A program made the translations under genes and the position numbers. Below the pieces are notes generated by a model. The model did no database searches, had not been told where the DNA came from, and saw only the letters and a program-made list of their open reading frames with translations. From Amblyomma americanum (taxonomy: Eukaryota; Arthropoda; Arachnida; Ixodida; Ixodidae): 64,000 nt of DNA. The stretch is from positions 181,920,777-181,984,776 of the forward strand of contig NC_135497.1 of assembly GCF_052857255.1 (NCBI RefSeq). Direction: 5' to 3'. Shown piece by piece: positions 25,936 through 36,366 of the stretch (position 1 is its first letter; each line of letters starts with the position of its first letter).

Positions 25936-26072
25936 CTGCAGCACCTCTTTCTGTCTTCCTTCCTACACTTCTTGCTTCATCCTTTCCTTCATTCATTTCC
26001 CTCAAGGCGCCGTTGAGCTGTCCATCTGGAAATGAGGCAGTGGCTTAGTCTTTCCTTTCCGCAAAGCAATTT
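25936..26072 (+). mobile_element. SINE 3' fragment, divergent
   Basis: The order GCAGCACCTCTTTCTGTC, CT-rich stretch, AAGGCGCCGTTGAGCTGTCC and AAATGAGGCAGTGGC follows the SINE 3' half with many substitutions. Confidence 0.6.
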
Positions 26073-26132
26073 TCCCGTCATTGCTACTACTACTACTACT
26101 ACTCGTGGTGAGACAGGGGTGTCCACCGATAA

Positions 26133-26408
26133 TCGGCGCCGTGGCTCGTGGTTAGAGCACTCGGCTGCTGAGCCGAAGGATCCGGATACGAATGCCAGCT
26201 GCGGCGGCCGTGTTTAAATAAAGGAGAAAAGCAAGAGGCGGTCGGGTGCTGTTCGATGCTGCTGAAATGATTCCTGGGCCCTCCACTACTGCACCTCTTT
26301 CTCTCTTTCCTTCTTTTACTCCACCTTCTTCCCCTTCCCTCACGGCGGGGTTGGTGTATCCACCAAGAAATGAGGAAGTTACTGCCCATTTCATTTCTTC
26401 AAAAAGAA
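26133..26408 (+). mobile_element. Divergent Ruka-like SINE
   Basis: A decayed head (CGGCGCCGTGGCTCGTGGTTA, then GGATACGAATGCC for the B box) is followed by GCGGCGGCCGTG, GGGCCCTCCACTACTGCACC, a CT-rich stretch, CACGGCGGGGTTGGTGT and AAATGAGGAAGTTACTGC. Part of the central domain is deleted. An old subfamily or an old copy. Confidence 0.7.
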
Positions 26409-26629
26409 AAAGGCACTAATGGGGTGTACAGCACTAGTGAGAGAGTTACTGCGTTTTTCTTTCCTACAAAAAAAATATATATTTATTGGCCATGATATTG
26501 CCCTGTTGCGTAGTTAACGTGCTGGCGCGTGCGCGGGCCACCTTCAGACGACAAACAGTGCGTTCGTTTAAAAAGCATTGCAACGCGCAACAAGTGTTAA
26601 ACTGTAGGTGGACGCCAGGCCGGTGATAT

Positions 26630-26661
26630 GAAGGGAGCAGGCAGCCTATCCTGCTCCCTTC
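26630..26661. repeat. Perfect 12-bp stem hairpin
   Basis: GAAGGGAGCAGG and CCTGCTCCCTTC are separated by eight bases. No function is assigned. Confidence 0.8.
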
Positions 26662-26901
26662 AGACAGGCATGAAAGTAAGCTTATCCGTCAGGCAAATGT
26701 GATTAATAAAATTGGATTAAAATAATTTCGGAGCAGAGGCGATAATTGAAGGCTATTTGGAGCGCGCTTGAGATCTCACTGAAATTGTGCAGATTTTGAA
26801 AGCAAACACTTAAAAAAAAGCAGTGCTTTTACGACCGTCCGGCAGTATAACATGAAGGCAGGGGGGTGAGTAGCGCCTTTGAACTAAGGATACAATAATC
26901 A

Positions 26902-26962
26902 GCGCCGTCTCAGAGACAGATACTGCGCCATTTCTTTTCCACAAGAACAAATTATTAATGAT
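26902..26962 (+). mobile_element. Short SINE 3' fragment
   Basis: AGACAGATACTGCGCCATTT, TTTTCCACAAGAACAAATTA and an ATT-rich tail match the last 55 bp of Ruka-like copies. Confidence 0.6.
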
Positions 26963-27182
26963 CATTATTATTATCGTTGCTGAAAGCAGCAATTATTAGC
27001 ACTTCACGCCAATTCTTACGAGTGCCAGTGCAGGACAGATGCAAGAAGATCGTTCGCCATTGTGCGCCGTAAAAGCCTGACCACGGCTATAGTGCATAGA
27101 ATATACTAGAATATATAGAATATATTCTAGGCACTGTACTGCTCCCGAACAACGGTTCCCTTGCCGAGTTAAATTGTTGCTG

Positions 27183-27235
27183 CAATCCCTGTCTCGCATA
27201 TCTCGGTTAACACCCGAAGCGCGCCCGTAAGGAAG
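27183..27235 (-). mobile_element. Short SINE 3' fragment
   Basis: GTCTCGCATATCTCGGTTAA and CACCCGAAGCGCGCCCGTAA match the reverse of the SINE 3' module. It ends exactly where the LINE 3' end begins at 27236. Confidence 0.55.
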
Positions 27236-27542
27236 TAGTAGTAAGTGGTTTTTATTAAGATAATAAAAAGTAAGGAAAAGCTTTTGCTAGCCCCGGCATC
27301 TGCCATCGATACTGGATCGAGCACCTGAGCTGGGGCAGCGGAAATAAAGGATAGCAGGCAGAATGGAGAAATGAAATGAAAGGGTGAGGGGACAGGATAG
27401 GGGGAGAGGTAATATACACAAACTATTTACACAAAAAGAAATGCTTCCAGGTTGTGCGCGATTAGTTCATTATAAAGATGGAGCAATTAAACACACCCGC
27501 AAAGCACTATGTTGACTACAACTGGAGTGGGGCGTCCAGTTG
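27236..27542 (-). mobile_element. LINE 3' untranslated region and tail
   Basis: On the minus strand this follows the stop codon of the pol remnant (TAA at 27543-27545) and ends in a short TAC-type tail (GTAGTAGTA on the plus strand). Its distal 165 bp match the segment inserted at 188-370, so both come from one LINE family. An AATAAA-like stretch lies close to the tail. Confidence 0.7.
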
Positions 27543-27862
27543 TTAATCGTCCAAGGTAGAACTCGCGGAGCGTTCGGTCACTGCGTGTAAATACCTGGCG
27601 GAGAACAGACGAGACGTCAATCCCGTCTGTTCGAGGAATGCACAGAGGCTCTCCAAGGTTCGCTCACGGGGGCGCGCACTGCCCTGCGGCCACAAAAGCG
27701 TCTTGAAAGAGACTGGTAGTATGCCCTGCGCCCTATAGGCCGCGAGCATATCGCGACGAGCATCGGCGAACGCGGAGCAGCGAAGAAGCAAATGCTCTAG
27801 TGTTTCCACTGCACCGCAACCGTGTGAGCTCCCGTCGTTCCCCGGGCCACACGCAGCCAATA
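27543..27862 (-). pseudogene. LINE pol C-terminus with zinc-finger-like motif
   Basis: The translation contains HGCGAVETLEHLLLRCSAF followed by ARRDMLAAYRAQGILP and ends SSTLDD*. The C-x-E-T-x-E-H-x(4)-C pattern is the usual end of I/R1/Jockey-type pol proteins, just after RNase H. The domain is cut off from its RNase H by the 711-bp insertion at 27863-28573. The 25-bp segment at 27838-27862 is an exact copy of 28574-28598. Confidence 0.75.
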
Positions 27863-28573
27863 GGGCGGCACGACAAGGGGCTTTTTTAATCCGAAGGCCA
27901 GAAACCCAGCAGCTCGCGTTCCTACCCCCAGAGGACGCCGTCTTCACTTTTCCCGGCGGGGAGACGTGCCTCTGAATTGGCCAGATGATGGTGCATGACT
28001 GGGTGGAGGAACTCGTCTTGGAGACGGCGACCTAGACTGGCGTCGTGGCGGCGTTGAGGGCAGCACATTATCGGCCAGGTACTGCTCAATGTCTCGCGGT
28101 CTCTCACCATAGCGCGGTCGAGGTGCGCTCGTTGGAAATCCTCTTAATCCCATCCGCGGTAGGGGCAGTTGCGGAGGATATGACCGGGCTCCCCGCAGTG
28201 GTAGCATAGTGGCCGGTTGTTGGGTGTGCGCCATACGTCAGCTTTTCGAACAGGGCGCGGGTCACGCAGCTCGGCGGAGGGAAAGTACCCCTGCGTTTGT
28301 TCGGCAGCAGGGCGGAACGCATGTGGAACTGGCGCAGGTCTCCGCAGAGCTTCACTGGAGCTCATGATGTACGGCTCCGGCTGCGGTGTCCGTAGCGCTT
28401 CGTTGTAGATGCTGGCGTACGGCTCCGGCTGTGGTGCCGGTGGTGGCTGGACTGCTCGCCGAATTTCCTCGCGGACGGCATCGGCTACAGCTGCAACACT
28501 GGCAGGTGGAGCATCTAAGCGGAGGTTGCGCAGTTCTTCGCGAACTACACTCCGCACAAGCTCCCGAAGAGCC
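27863..28573 (-). pseudogene. Gag-like CCHC ORF inserted inside LINE RNase H region
   Basis: The minus-strand frame reads ALRELVRSVVREELRNLR, then repeated PQPEPY units, then a zinc knuckle CYHCGEPGHILRNC (CX2CX4HX4C). After a frame break near 28145 it continues RPRYGERPRDIEQYLADN and an SR-rich SPSPRR tail. This looks like a small retroviral-type Gag protein family common in tick genomes, though I did not search for it. It would bind nucleic acid. It is flanked by perfect 25-bp direct repeats (27838-27862 and 28574-28598), which suggests it arrived as one unit by retrotransposition or template switching. It is disabled by at least one frameshift. Confidence 0.65.
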
Positions 28574-28946
28574 TTCCCCGGGCCACACGCAGCCAATACG
28601 CGCGCGGAGGATCATTGCATGTTGCGACCGCGTGAGTGCGCGACAGCCGGTGATGATGTCGATGCGCTCACCTCCAGCGATGCGTGGCTCGGGGTGCTGA
28701 TTTCGGAGATGTTCCTGGATGACCGCACGCACGTCTCCTGCGCAAGGGGCAGATCGCTGGCAGGTAGTTGATGTGCAGCGGTCGCGAGGTCGTCAGCTTC
28801 TTCGTTGCCGGCGATGCCGCAGTGACCGGGCACCCCACTGTGCACGCACGGCGCATCCTCTTTGCGCGAGGCGCTCGATGCGCGAAGCGAATTTCCCGCA
28901 CTAGTGGGTACCGCGGCCGTTGGATTGCAGGCTGAGGGCGGCGCGG
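28574..28946 (-). pseudogene. LINE RNase H domain remnant
   Basis: The translation contains VPGHCGIAGNEEADDLATAA (residue pattern PGH-x-GI-x-GNE-x-AD), the signature near the active site of LINE RNase H. It is followed in a shifted frame by EHLRNQHPEPRIAGGERIDI and AMILRARIGCVWPG. The tryptophan normally before VPGH is lost by a small indel. The domain is interrupted on both sides: by the gag-like insert below 28574 and by a SINE above 28947. It belongs to the same element as 27236-27862. Confidence 0.7.
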
Positions 28947-28959
28947 GAGTCGCGCAGCA

Positions 28960-29236
28960 TAATAATAATAATTGGTTTTTGGGGAAAGGAAATGACGCAG
29001 TATCTGTCTCATATATCGTTGGACACCTGAACGCGCCGTAAGGGAAGGGATAAAGGAGGGAGTGAAAGAAGAAAGAAGAAATAGGTGCCGTAGTGGAGGA
29101 CTCCGGAATAATTTTGACCACCTGGGGATCTTTAACGTGCGCTGACATCGCACAGCACACGGGCGCCTTAGCGTTTTTCCTCCATAAAAACGCAGCCGCC
29201 GCGGTCGGGTTCGAACCCGGGAACTCCGGATCAGTA
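28960..29236 (-). mobile_element. 5'-truncated Ruka-like SINE inside the LINE
   Basis: It carries the full 3' module, body and B box (GGTTCGAACCC reversed as GGGTTCGAACCC) but stops at GGATCAGTA, lacking the A box and acceptor end. A perfect 13-bp duplication, GAGTCGCGCAGCA, lies at 28947-28959 and 29237-29249. The truncation point and duplication are textbook products of target-primed reverse transcription. It is younger than the LINE it interrupts. Confidence 0.92.
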
Positions 29237-29257
29237 GAGTCGCGCAGCAGGAAAATT

Positions 29258-29502
29258 CGTTTTTTTCGGAAAAATGGTGCAGTATCTGTCACGGGAAGGG
29301 GTAAAAAGAAGGGATAAAGGAGGGACTGAGAGAAGAAAGGAAGAAAGAGGTGCCTAAGTGGAGGGCTCCGGAAAAATTTCGACCACCTGGGGATCTATTA
29401 CGTGGACTGACTTCGCACAACATATGGCTCCTTAGCGTTTCGCCCCCATCGAAACGCAGCAGCCGTGGTCGGGTTCGAACCCGGGAACTCCGGATCAGTA
29501 AC
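29258..29502 (-). mobile_element. Ruka-like SINE, internal deletion, head truncated
   Basis: It has the body with GACCACCTGGGGATCTATTA, TTCGCCCCCATCGAAACGCA and GGGTTCGAACCCGGGAACTC, ending at GGATCAGTA like the preceding copy. About 35 bp of the 3' module (the GGACACCTGAA segment) is missing. Confidence 0.8.
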
Positions 29503-29532
29503 CGGATGAATAGTCGGCCGTAAGGAATGTTC

Positions 29533-29640
29533 GTTTTTTGGGGAAAAGAAATGGCACAGTGTCTGTCTCACATATCGGCCGACACCTGAACCGCGCTGTA
29601 AGGGAAGGAATAAAGGAGGGAATTAGAGTAGAAAATTTTG
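29533..29640 (-). mobile_element. Ruka-like SINE, 3' fragment
   Basis: TTTTTTGGGGAAAAGAAATG, GTCTGTCTCACATATCGGCC, GACACCTGAACCGCGCTGTA and AAAGGAGGGAATTAGAG follow the SINE 3' module in reverse. The body is absent. Confidence 0.75.
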
Positions 29641-29735
29641 GAGGACGCTTAAGCTTCGTTTTTAAGAGTGAGACGCGGTGCCAAGGAGTCCATGGAACGC
29701 AACGCCCGTTCGGCGCCACGCGTGGCCCGTTAGAC

Positions 29736-29800
29736 AGTTTAAGGAAAGGATGCCTGTCTCACATATCTTGGTGGGCACTCGAACCGGGCCGTAAGGGAAG
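29736..29800 (-). mobile_element. Short SINE 3' fragment
   Basis: AAGGAAAGGATGCCTGTCTC and GGGCACTCGAACCGGGCCGT match the 3' module in reverse. Confidence 0.6.
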
Positions 29801-29809
29801 GAAATTGAA

Positions 29810-30215
29810 ATTAAAATTGGTTTTAAGGGAAGGAAATACCCGCCGCGGTGGCTCAGTGGTTAGGGCGCTTGCCTACTGATCCGGAGTTTTCGGGTTCGAA
29901 CCCGACCGCGGCGGCTGCGTTTTTATGGAGGAAAAACGCTAAGGCGCCCGTGTGCTGTGCGATGTCAGTGCACGTTAAAGATCCCAGGTGGTCGAAATTA
30001 TTCCGGAGCCCTCCACTACGGCACCTCTTTCTTCCTTTCTTCTTTCACTCCCTTCCTTATCCCTTCACTTACGGCGCGGTTCGGGTGTCCAACGATATAC
30101 GAGACAGATACTGCGCCATTTACTTTCCCCAAAACCAATTATTATTATTATAAGGAAAGGAAATGACGCCTGTCTCACAATTCTCGCTGGACACCCGTAC
30201 CACGCCGTAAGAGAA
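29810..30215 (-). mobile_element. Older SINE 3' fragment split by a younger SINE
   Basis: The two outer pieces (29810-29837, and 30152-30215 with GACGCCTGTCTCACAATTCT and GGACACCCGTACCACGCCGT) join into one minus-strand SINE 3' module. The plus-strand copy at 29838-30151 sits between them, with the interruption at the AAGGAAAGGAAAT segment. Confidence 0.75.
29838..30151 (+). mobile_element. Ruka-like SINE, full length, nested
   Basis: Complete head (TGGCTCAGTGG, GGTTCGAACCC), body, 3' module and short ATT tail. The flanks AAGGGAAGGAAAT (29825-29837) and AAGGAAAGGAAAT (30152-30164) form a 13-bp target duplication with one mismatch, lying in the older SINE. This is the closest of the plus-strand copies to the apparent consensus. 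Confidence 0.9.
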
Positions 30216-30221
30216 GAAAAA

Positions 30222-30335
30222 CCCTTCCCTTACGGCGCGGTTCAGGTGTCCACCGAGATTCGCCATTTTTCGCTCACGGCCAAAGACGCCGACGACACCG
30301 GGCTTTCTGCGACACGAGCTCCTTAACGCTATCGC
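30222..30335 (+). mobile_element. SINE 3' fragment joined to another repeat tail
   Basis: CCCTTCCCTTACGGCGCGGT and TCAGGTGTCCACCGAGATTC are SINE 3' module. It then changes to GCCGACGACACCGGGCTTTC and CTCCTTAACGCTATCGCGTT, a different tick repeat whose phrase recurs near 6985 and 7330. Confidence 0.6.
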
Positions 30336-30340
30336 GTTAA

Positions 30341-30655
30341 AACAAGAGGTGTCGTAGTGGAGGGCTCCGGAATAAATTTGACCACCTGGGGATCTTTAAT
30401 GTGCACGGACATCGCAAAGCACACGGGGGCCTTAGCGCTTCGCCTACATCGAAACGCGGCCGCCGCGGTCGGGTTCGAACCCGGGTACTCCGGATACAGC
30501 CACCGCGACGGTTAAGGGAAAGAAAATGAAATGTAAATTGGTTTGAAGAAAGGAAATGACGCCTGTCTCGCATATCTCGGTGGACACCCGAACTGCGCCA
30601 TAAGGGAAGGAAAATGAAATTTGGTTTTAAGAAAAACAAATGACTACTGTCTCAC
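30341..30655 (-). mobile_element. Ruka-like SINE (head and body) followed by 3'-module fragments
   Basis: 30341-30512 carries the body and a head with GGGTTCGAACCCGGGTACTC, then CAGCCACCGCGACGG, with an internal deletion of the anticodon-like region. 30525-30655 holds two shorter reverse 3'-module pieces (around ATATCTCGGTGGACACCCGA), probably separate insertions. Confidence 0.75.
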
Positions 30656-31488
30656 ATTGATCCATTTCCCTTCCCCAAAAACCTATTTCTTTTTCAATTT
30701 GGCTTTCTGAAATTATCTGCAGTGCTTGTGCGTCGTTTGGAACCAGATTTGGTTCCATATCTCCGCATACAACAAGCAATAATACACTTGTAAATATTAC
30801 CGAAGCTATATGAAATATATAGTGTCTTGTGTGAGCGCCTTTAAGGTCGTTTCGAAGGAAGCAAGCTATTTAACACAAAAAATTGGCTGTGGTTTAGCTC
30901 TGGTTAAACCTGGTTGAAATTGCGAAAGCTTGCTTAGCTTTCGCTTAGAATTTAACTGTTCCGAAGCAGTGGAGCCACTAGATTCAGATGTAGACTCTTC
31001 GTCGGTAACTTCGATGCCGATACTGATCAACCAACACGTAGCGCACCGCTATATATCCCAGTGAAGCCGCCACGGAGCGAGCGCAAGGCGAGGAGGTCGT
31101 CATATCAACGGAGAGACACCTGCTAGGCGCGGCGCCGGCTCGGGGGCCACGGCACACGCGACGAGCGGCTCCCTTCTAGCTGCGGCGGGGAGCAAGCTGA
31201 CGTCACGCGTCGTCATAGCAACGGAGAGCTGACGTCAAACCACCTGCCAAGCGCAGCGCCGGCTCTGCAAGCGGTTAGACCTGGCTTAGTATTGCTTTCG
31301 CAATAAAAAAAGAACTATATACACCTCTAAGTGCTTGGGTGCCGTGTTATATATACCTCTGCTGACAGTTCAGGACAACTTCGACCTGTCTGCCTTCTTT
31401 GCGCATTGACTGAGAGAAAAATTACGTCTGTTCCGATTAAAAGATAACAGTATCACAAGCAATAAAGGCCACAGCAGAGAAATATAAT
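30656..31488. other. Unassigned sequence
   Basis: Nothing recognised. Two similar GC-rich phrases (CACCTGC(T/C)A(G/A)GCGC around 31110 and 31245, each near GAGCGGCTC- or CCGGCTC-type words) suggest a decayed internal duplication. Confidence 0.35.
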
Positions 31489-31628
<140 letters not shown>

Positions 31629-31737
31629 GTTATGAGCTTGCACGCACGCACACACAAATAAAATGTAAAGACCTCACCCAAGGGCGCTTGAGGTATCTTT
31701 TAATAAATAAAACAAATAAAAAATTGCAGGAGTCATG

Positions 31738-31983
31738 TGGATTGGACTGTGGAACGTGGGGTTTTAACGTCCCGAAGCGACTGAGGTATCGAGGGACGCC
31801 GTATAGTGGAGGGCGCCGGATCAATTTAGACCACCTAGGGTTCTTTAACGTGCGCTGACGTCGCACAGCATGCGGGAATCTTATATTTCGCCTCCACCGA
31901 AATACTGACGCCCCGGCCAGGATCGAACCCGGGACCTTGGGAGCAGCAGCCGAACGCCAGAGCCACTGAGCCACCGCGGCCGG
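31738..31983 (-). mobile_element. SINE family 2 (shared central domain, different 3' tail), full length
   Basis: On the minus strand from 31983: CCGGCCGCGGTGGCTCAGTGG, B box GGTTCGATCC, then the central domain (GTTAAAGAACCCTAGGTGGT and CCGGCGCCCTCCACTATAC). It ends in TCGCTTCGGGACGTTAAAAC instead of the Ruka 3' module. Flanks TGCAGGAGTCATG (31725-31737) and TGCAGGTGTCATG (31984-31996) are a 13-bp duplication with one mismatch. Confidence 0.85.
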
Positions 31984-32341
31984 TGCAGGTGTCATGCGCT
32001 CATGCAAACGAACTATGACGCCAGTATGCGCATAACAGTGAAAAACAAATCTAGGCCCATTTGCTGCCTTGCTGAAAACCTTGCGACGGAGACTGTTAAA
32101 AGATCGGAACACTGATTCGCAAACGGCCTCCTTGACCAATGAGATACTATAACGTGCCTTTGCTGCAGCTGGTCTTGATGTGTTGTTACTTTTAATTGTA
32201 AGGTAGAAGAAGCGCTCTTGCAAATGTGACATTTGGAGAATGCGCCCTTTTCGACAGTCGTTCCAAAAAAAGCTGCGCCTCCGGTCGCTGCAAACTTACG
32301 GACGTTCGGAAAAGAAATTTCTGATTGCATGCTGCAATTAA

Positions 32342-32586
32342 GCCCGCCGCGGTGGCCCAGTAGTTATACGGCGTACGGGCACTGAGCACGAGTTCGCGGG
32401 TTTGACCTCGACAGCGGAGCTGATCGCGTTCACGTGGAGGTGAAATGCAGAAAAAATCCTTCTTAACAAGATTTCGCAGCACGTTAAAGATCTCCAGGTG
32501 GTCCAATCCTGAACTACTCCAAGCCACCGTGTCTCATAGCCGACTGCGCTGCTTTGCCACGAAAAAAGCCACGAATCATCATCACA
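32342..32586 (+). mobile_element. Old SINE with shared central domain
   Basis: The head CCGCCGCGGTGGCCCAGTAG (A box altered) and GGGTTTGACCTCG (B box altered) are followed by CACGTTAAAGATCTCCAGGT and then an unrelated 3' part. Possible target duplication: CTGCAATTAAG just before and CTGCATTAAG at 32587-32596. A third tail type or an old chimaera. Confidence 0.65.
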
Positions 32587-32596
32587 CTGCATTAAG

Positions 32597-34004
32597 AAAC
32601 AACAACCGGCTAATATAGTTTCTCTGTTCCCTTCAGCTGTCGTAACAGGCGCTGGTGACAAGATGCCCCCATTAGACCGGGATGGCCATAGTGTCAAAGC
32701 ATCATTTCTGCAGCACGGACTTGCTGCTTCAACGAAAGGTCCCATTTTCAAAGAATCTAAAATTCAGAGCCGAACTAAATAACTAAAATTTTTCTCTTCG
32801 TGAAGTAGGTAAAAAAAAAAGGAAGAAACAATACCACGAGCGTTTATAGCGAAGTCCACCTCTGTCGCAGGAATTCCTGATCATGTCCCAGAACCCAATG
32901 TTCCAAAGGCATAAGGAAGTTGATTTGCGAAAAGAAAGTGCAGAACTGAAAATTCCTGCGCAGTTCGTGATTCCATACACCAGCGTGCAGTATAAAAAGT
33001 CTGACCCGGAATACTGTGCTGGTTCGAGCAAAACATGGCTCCAGGCGGAAAGCCCGGCAGCAGGAATTTAGTCCCCCGGACTATTGGGGCCTTACTATAC
33101 GCTGCTGCAGCATCGGCCCGACTGCAGTTCCTCGGCAAAATCCGACAGCACCTTCGCTGAAAAATGCTGTTCAGTGCCGCGGTGTCCTCAGATTCATCCC
33201 AAATTTCCGACCCCAGGGCGTTCCGTTTTACATCGTGGGAACTGTGGCCATAACATGCCAGCACTTACGACTGCAGCGTAATACGATTACACTGGCGTCG
33301 TTCCTTTCCGACTACACTAGCTTAGAGAAGTGTTTACGGCGAAAAACGGGCGAGACGTATCACGTCTAACAACGCCTTTTAATTCCTGGCATCGCCTCAA
33401 GGCCTCCTTGACAATGCGCCAGAAGCACCGCGGGCCGAGTTGAACGTGCTTCAGTACACTAAATGGCCTTCGCTGCAGCTAATTTGTCATTACAGCAAAA
33501 AAAAGAAAAAAGTCAGAACTTGACAACGTGCACTCGGTGGATGCTGTCCCGTACGTTTTACGTGCGTATGACGAACGCTAATCACGCAGCCGTCGCTTAC
33601 ATCATCATCCACGTTCGTCTTTGCATTGTACGGCCGCCGACGATCCTGTCTTTCGTGGCAAACTTCCAAAGCAAGGGCGCCGTGGAGCTCGCAAAGCGTC
33701 GCACCAAAGCAGGCAACCGCCACACCCACCGTGCGCATACAATGCGTTCATCCGCCGTATGATGCATGGTACCGCGCTGAATACACTTGCACGTCAGTCG
33801 GGTGCGACTTGAAATTGCGATGAAACGCTGCCTCCGGAGCGTGAACGATGACACGAGAAGGAGCTGACATGCTCCTTCTAATCGCATATATAGCGCGGAT
33901 TAATGTCGAAACTTAGCTTGCACAGCACACTTAGTGGGAAGAATCGCAGTCCCGACCGCGCGCGTTTGTTCCGCATACATTGGCGAGCGAAAACGCAAGG
34001 GACA
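32597..34004. other. Unassigned sequence
   Basis: Several overlapping frames of 80-130 codons lie on both strands, with no domain. No repeats recognised. Confidence 0.4.
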
Positions 34005-34016
34005 AATCTGCGCCTG

Positions 34017-34334
34017 AATAATAATAATAATTGGTTTTGGGGGGAAAGGAAATGGCGCAGTACCTGTCTCATATATCGTTGGACACCTGAACCGCGCCGT
34101 AAGGGAAGGGTAAAGGAGGGAGTGAAAGAAGAAAGGAAGAAGAGGTGCCGTAGTGGAGGGCTCCGGGATAATTTCGACCACCTGGGGATCTTTAACGTGC
34201 ACTGACATCGCACAGCACACGGGCGCCTTAGCGTTTCGCCTACATAAAAACGCAGCCGCCGCGGTCCGGTTCGAACCCGGGGAACTCCGGATCAGTAGTC
34301 GAGCGCCCTAACCACTGAGCCACCGCGGCGGGGC
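34017..34334 (-). mobile_element. Ruka-like SINE, full length
   Basis: Complete in reverse: ATT tail, 3' module, body, B box (GGTTCGAACCC with an added G nearby), A box (CCACTGAGCCACCGCGGCGG reversed). A perfect 12-bp duplication, AATCTGCGCCTG, flanks it at 34005-34016 and 34335-34346. A recent, well-preserved copy. Confidence 0.92.
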
Positions 34335-34346
34335 AATCTGCGCCTG

Positions 34347-36305
34347 CCGAATCCGCGTTTGCGCGCGTCCCAACGAACTACGCAGCGCCTGCCGCGAACA
34401 GCCGCGACCTATATGCATAGCGCGCACGAGCGGAGGGGACGCCCGCAAACGCCCCGTGTTCGGACAGAACGCAAAGAGCGGCAACGCAGGGCGGGGAAAA
34501 CGCTTTGCGAAGTACATTCACGCCTGTTCACGGGTGTATACGCACATGTGACCGAAAACAAAATGGAAAACGAACAAAGGACCTTTCTCATTCCTAGCCA
34601 TGACACCACGGCGCTCTACTGAGCCATATGGCTAGCAGCCGTGGAGATAAAACACAAAACTCACACACTGTCGAAGAAGTTCGTCTGATGCGCACCACCA
34701 TCAGTCACAAAACGACCGCATTTTCGTTTAAACCTCGAGGCAGTATAGTGTCTGAAGAATATGATCGACTCCGAGATAAAATGACAGAGAATACATTCGC
34801 TACAGAACAGTATTTATAGTGCTTTGTTCACGACGGTGTACGTTAATGTGTATGAAGTTGACGTTTTGCCTCCTTGGCCGAAAATAGTTTGTACTTCCTA
34901 CACGAACGCTTTGACGTTTACGCTTTCAAGACACGCCGATACAATATATAATAGTCTGCCAATTTTCTTTAAACGCGGCAGCATTATTTGCGTCGACATT
35001 CGCGAATTTGCCACTCGCACTCGTGCTTCGTTTTTCCGCATCCACTGGAAGAGAGACGGAAAAAAATTTATTGCACTCGCACAGTGTTCTTCGATCCTTA
35101 ACCGAGGGCAAGACCATGCAAGGCTGTGCACCGCGTTGGCCACAGTTTCATGACTGTGATGAGCGCGTGGCGGCCTCAAAAGGTACTGTTACGTGGTATA
35201 TGTGAGGTGTAACGTCCCGAAGTGGACGCCGTAATGAAGGCCTGACGATTAATTTCAGCTATGTTGGGCTCTTTAGCGTGCACCCAAAGGCTCTGGAGTG
35301 CTGATGAAGCGGATCGGGAAGACTACCTTTTCTTCCAGCGTCTTAGAAGAAACTTCTCCTTGGAAAACGAAAAAAAAAAAAGAAACACTCTCTCTGTTAA
35401 GACTAAGCTACCGAAAGAAGTATGCACTAATGTAATCGTATACACATCCGAGGCAAGTGCACAACGGAATTCCACTCACATTCGTGAGCGCCACACATTC
35501 TCCCTCTGCGACAAGGAAATAGTCGGCTGTTGAAAGCTTTCCTTGTGACCTGAGTGAAAAGCTAATCGCAAGGCGGAAAAATAAACGCAAGAATTGCGAT
35601 CTCAGTTGTTTCATAGAGTGAAACGTTGACATGTTGAATTCATTTCTTGCTGCGGCTGGTTAGCGGATTAATACGACACTCTGCGGGTCGTGGACCGTTG
35701 TTGCCAGCTGCTGCTTATTTAAGTTGTAGCTTACAACGGCCAGTTTCTCGGAGCAGCAATTGCCAGCGACAACTCTATCCGCCGATTCCAACACTGTTCA
35801 GCGTCGCGTCTGACCTATACCTCCCGCTGCACCAAGCACGATGTGCCTCAGTGAAAGTGGCCCTGCATGTACCCACGGTAGAAAGCGTCGGACCGGCGAC
35901 CCGCACGGAGAGAGTCAAGGGTGAGAAGAGTCTGATGTATATATGTAGTAAGCAGTGGCTGTAGCGATATCCCGCACTGGGTGCTGCTTTCCGTACAAGC
36001 GACCGAAGGAGGTGCCCAGAGCATAATTTTCGGTTCGCAAAAGCGGTAACTCCGCGGCTTTCGTCTCTGTAACATTTCTGACTGGAGCAGAAATTGTACC
36101 ATAACACTTCCTACAGTGTAGTGGTTCTCAACTACGGATAGTACCGAGGACTTTTAGGGCCAGCATAAGTGAATAGGGAACCCATGGGCAGGGTTGGAAA
36201 AGAACATACAACACACGGTGCGAATGATAACAACCTTGAAATGAACTTTGTTCGTTTCACAATTGACAAAAATGAGTAAATTTCTTCTTTTCTCTGCCTC
36301 CGCTG
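34347..36305. other. Unassigned sequence with one SINE fragment
   Basis: No gene supported. At about 35203-35287 a minus-strand fragment of SINE family 2 is visible (TGTAACGTCCCGAAGTGGAC and GGGCTCTTTAGCGTGCACCC). Confidence 0.45.
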
Positions 36306-36320
36306 CCCCCCCCCCCCCCC
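36306..36320. repeat. Poly(C) run
   Basis: Fifteen consecutive C residues, followed by a run of T. Confidence 0.9.
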
Positions 36321-36366
36321 TCCACCCATTTTTTTTTTTGGCCATAACCGCTGTTTCTGTACACCA

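Noticed and set aside
28352..28770. Plus-strand frames opposite the LINE RNase H and gag-like ORF
   Set aside because: The minus-strand frames carry the recognisable motifs; these are antisense shadows.
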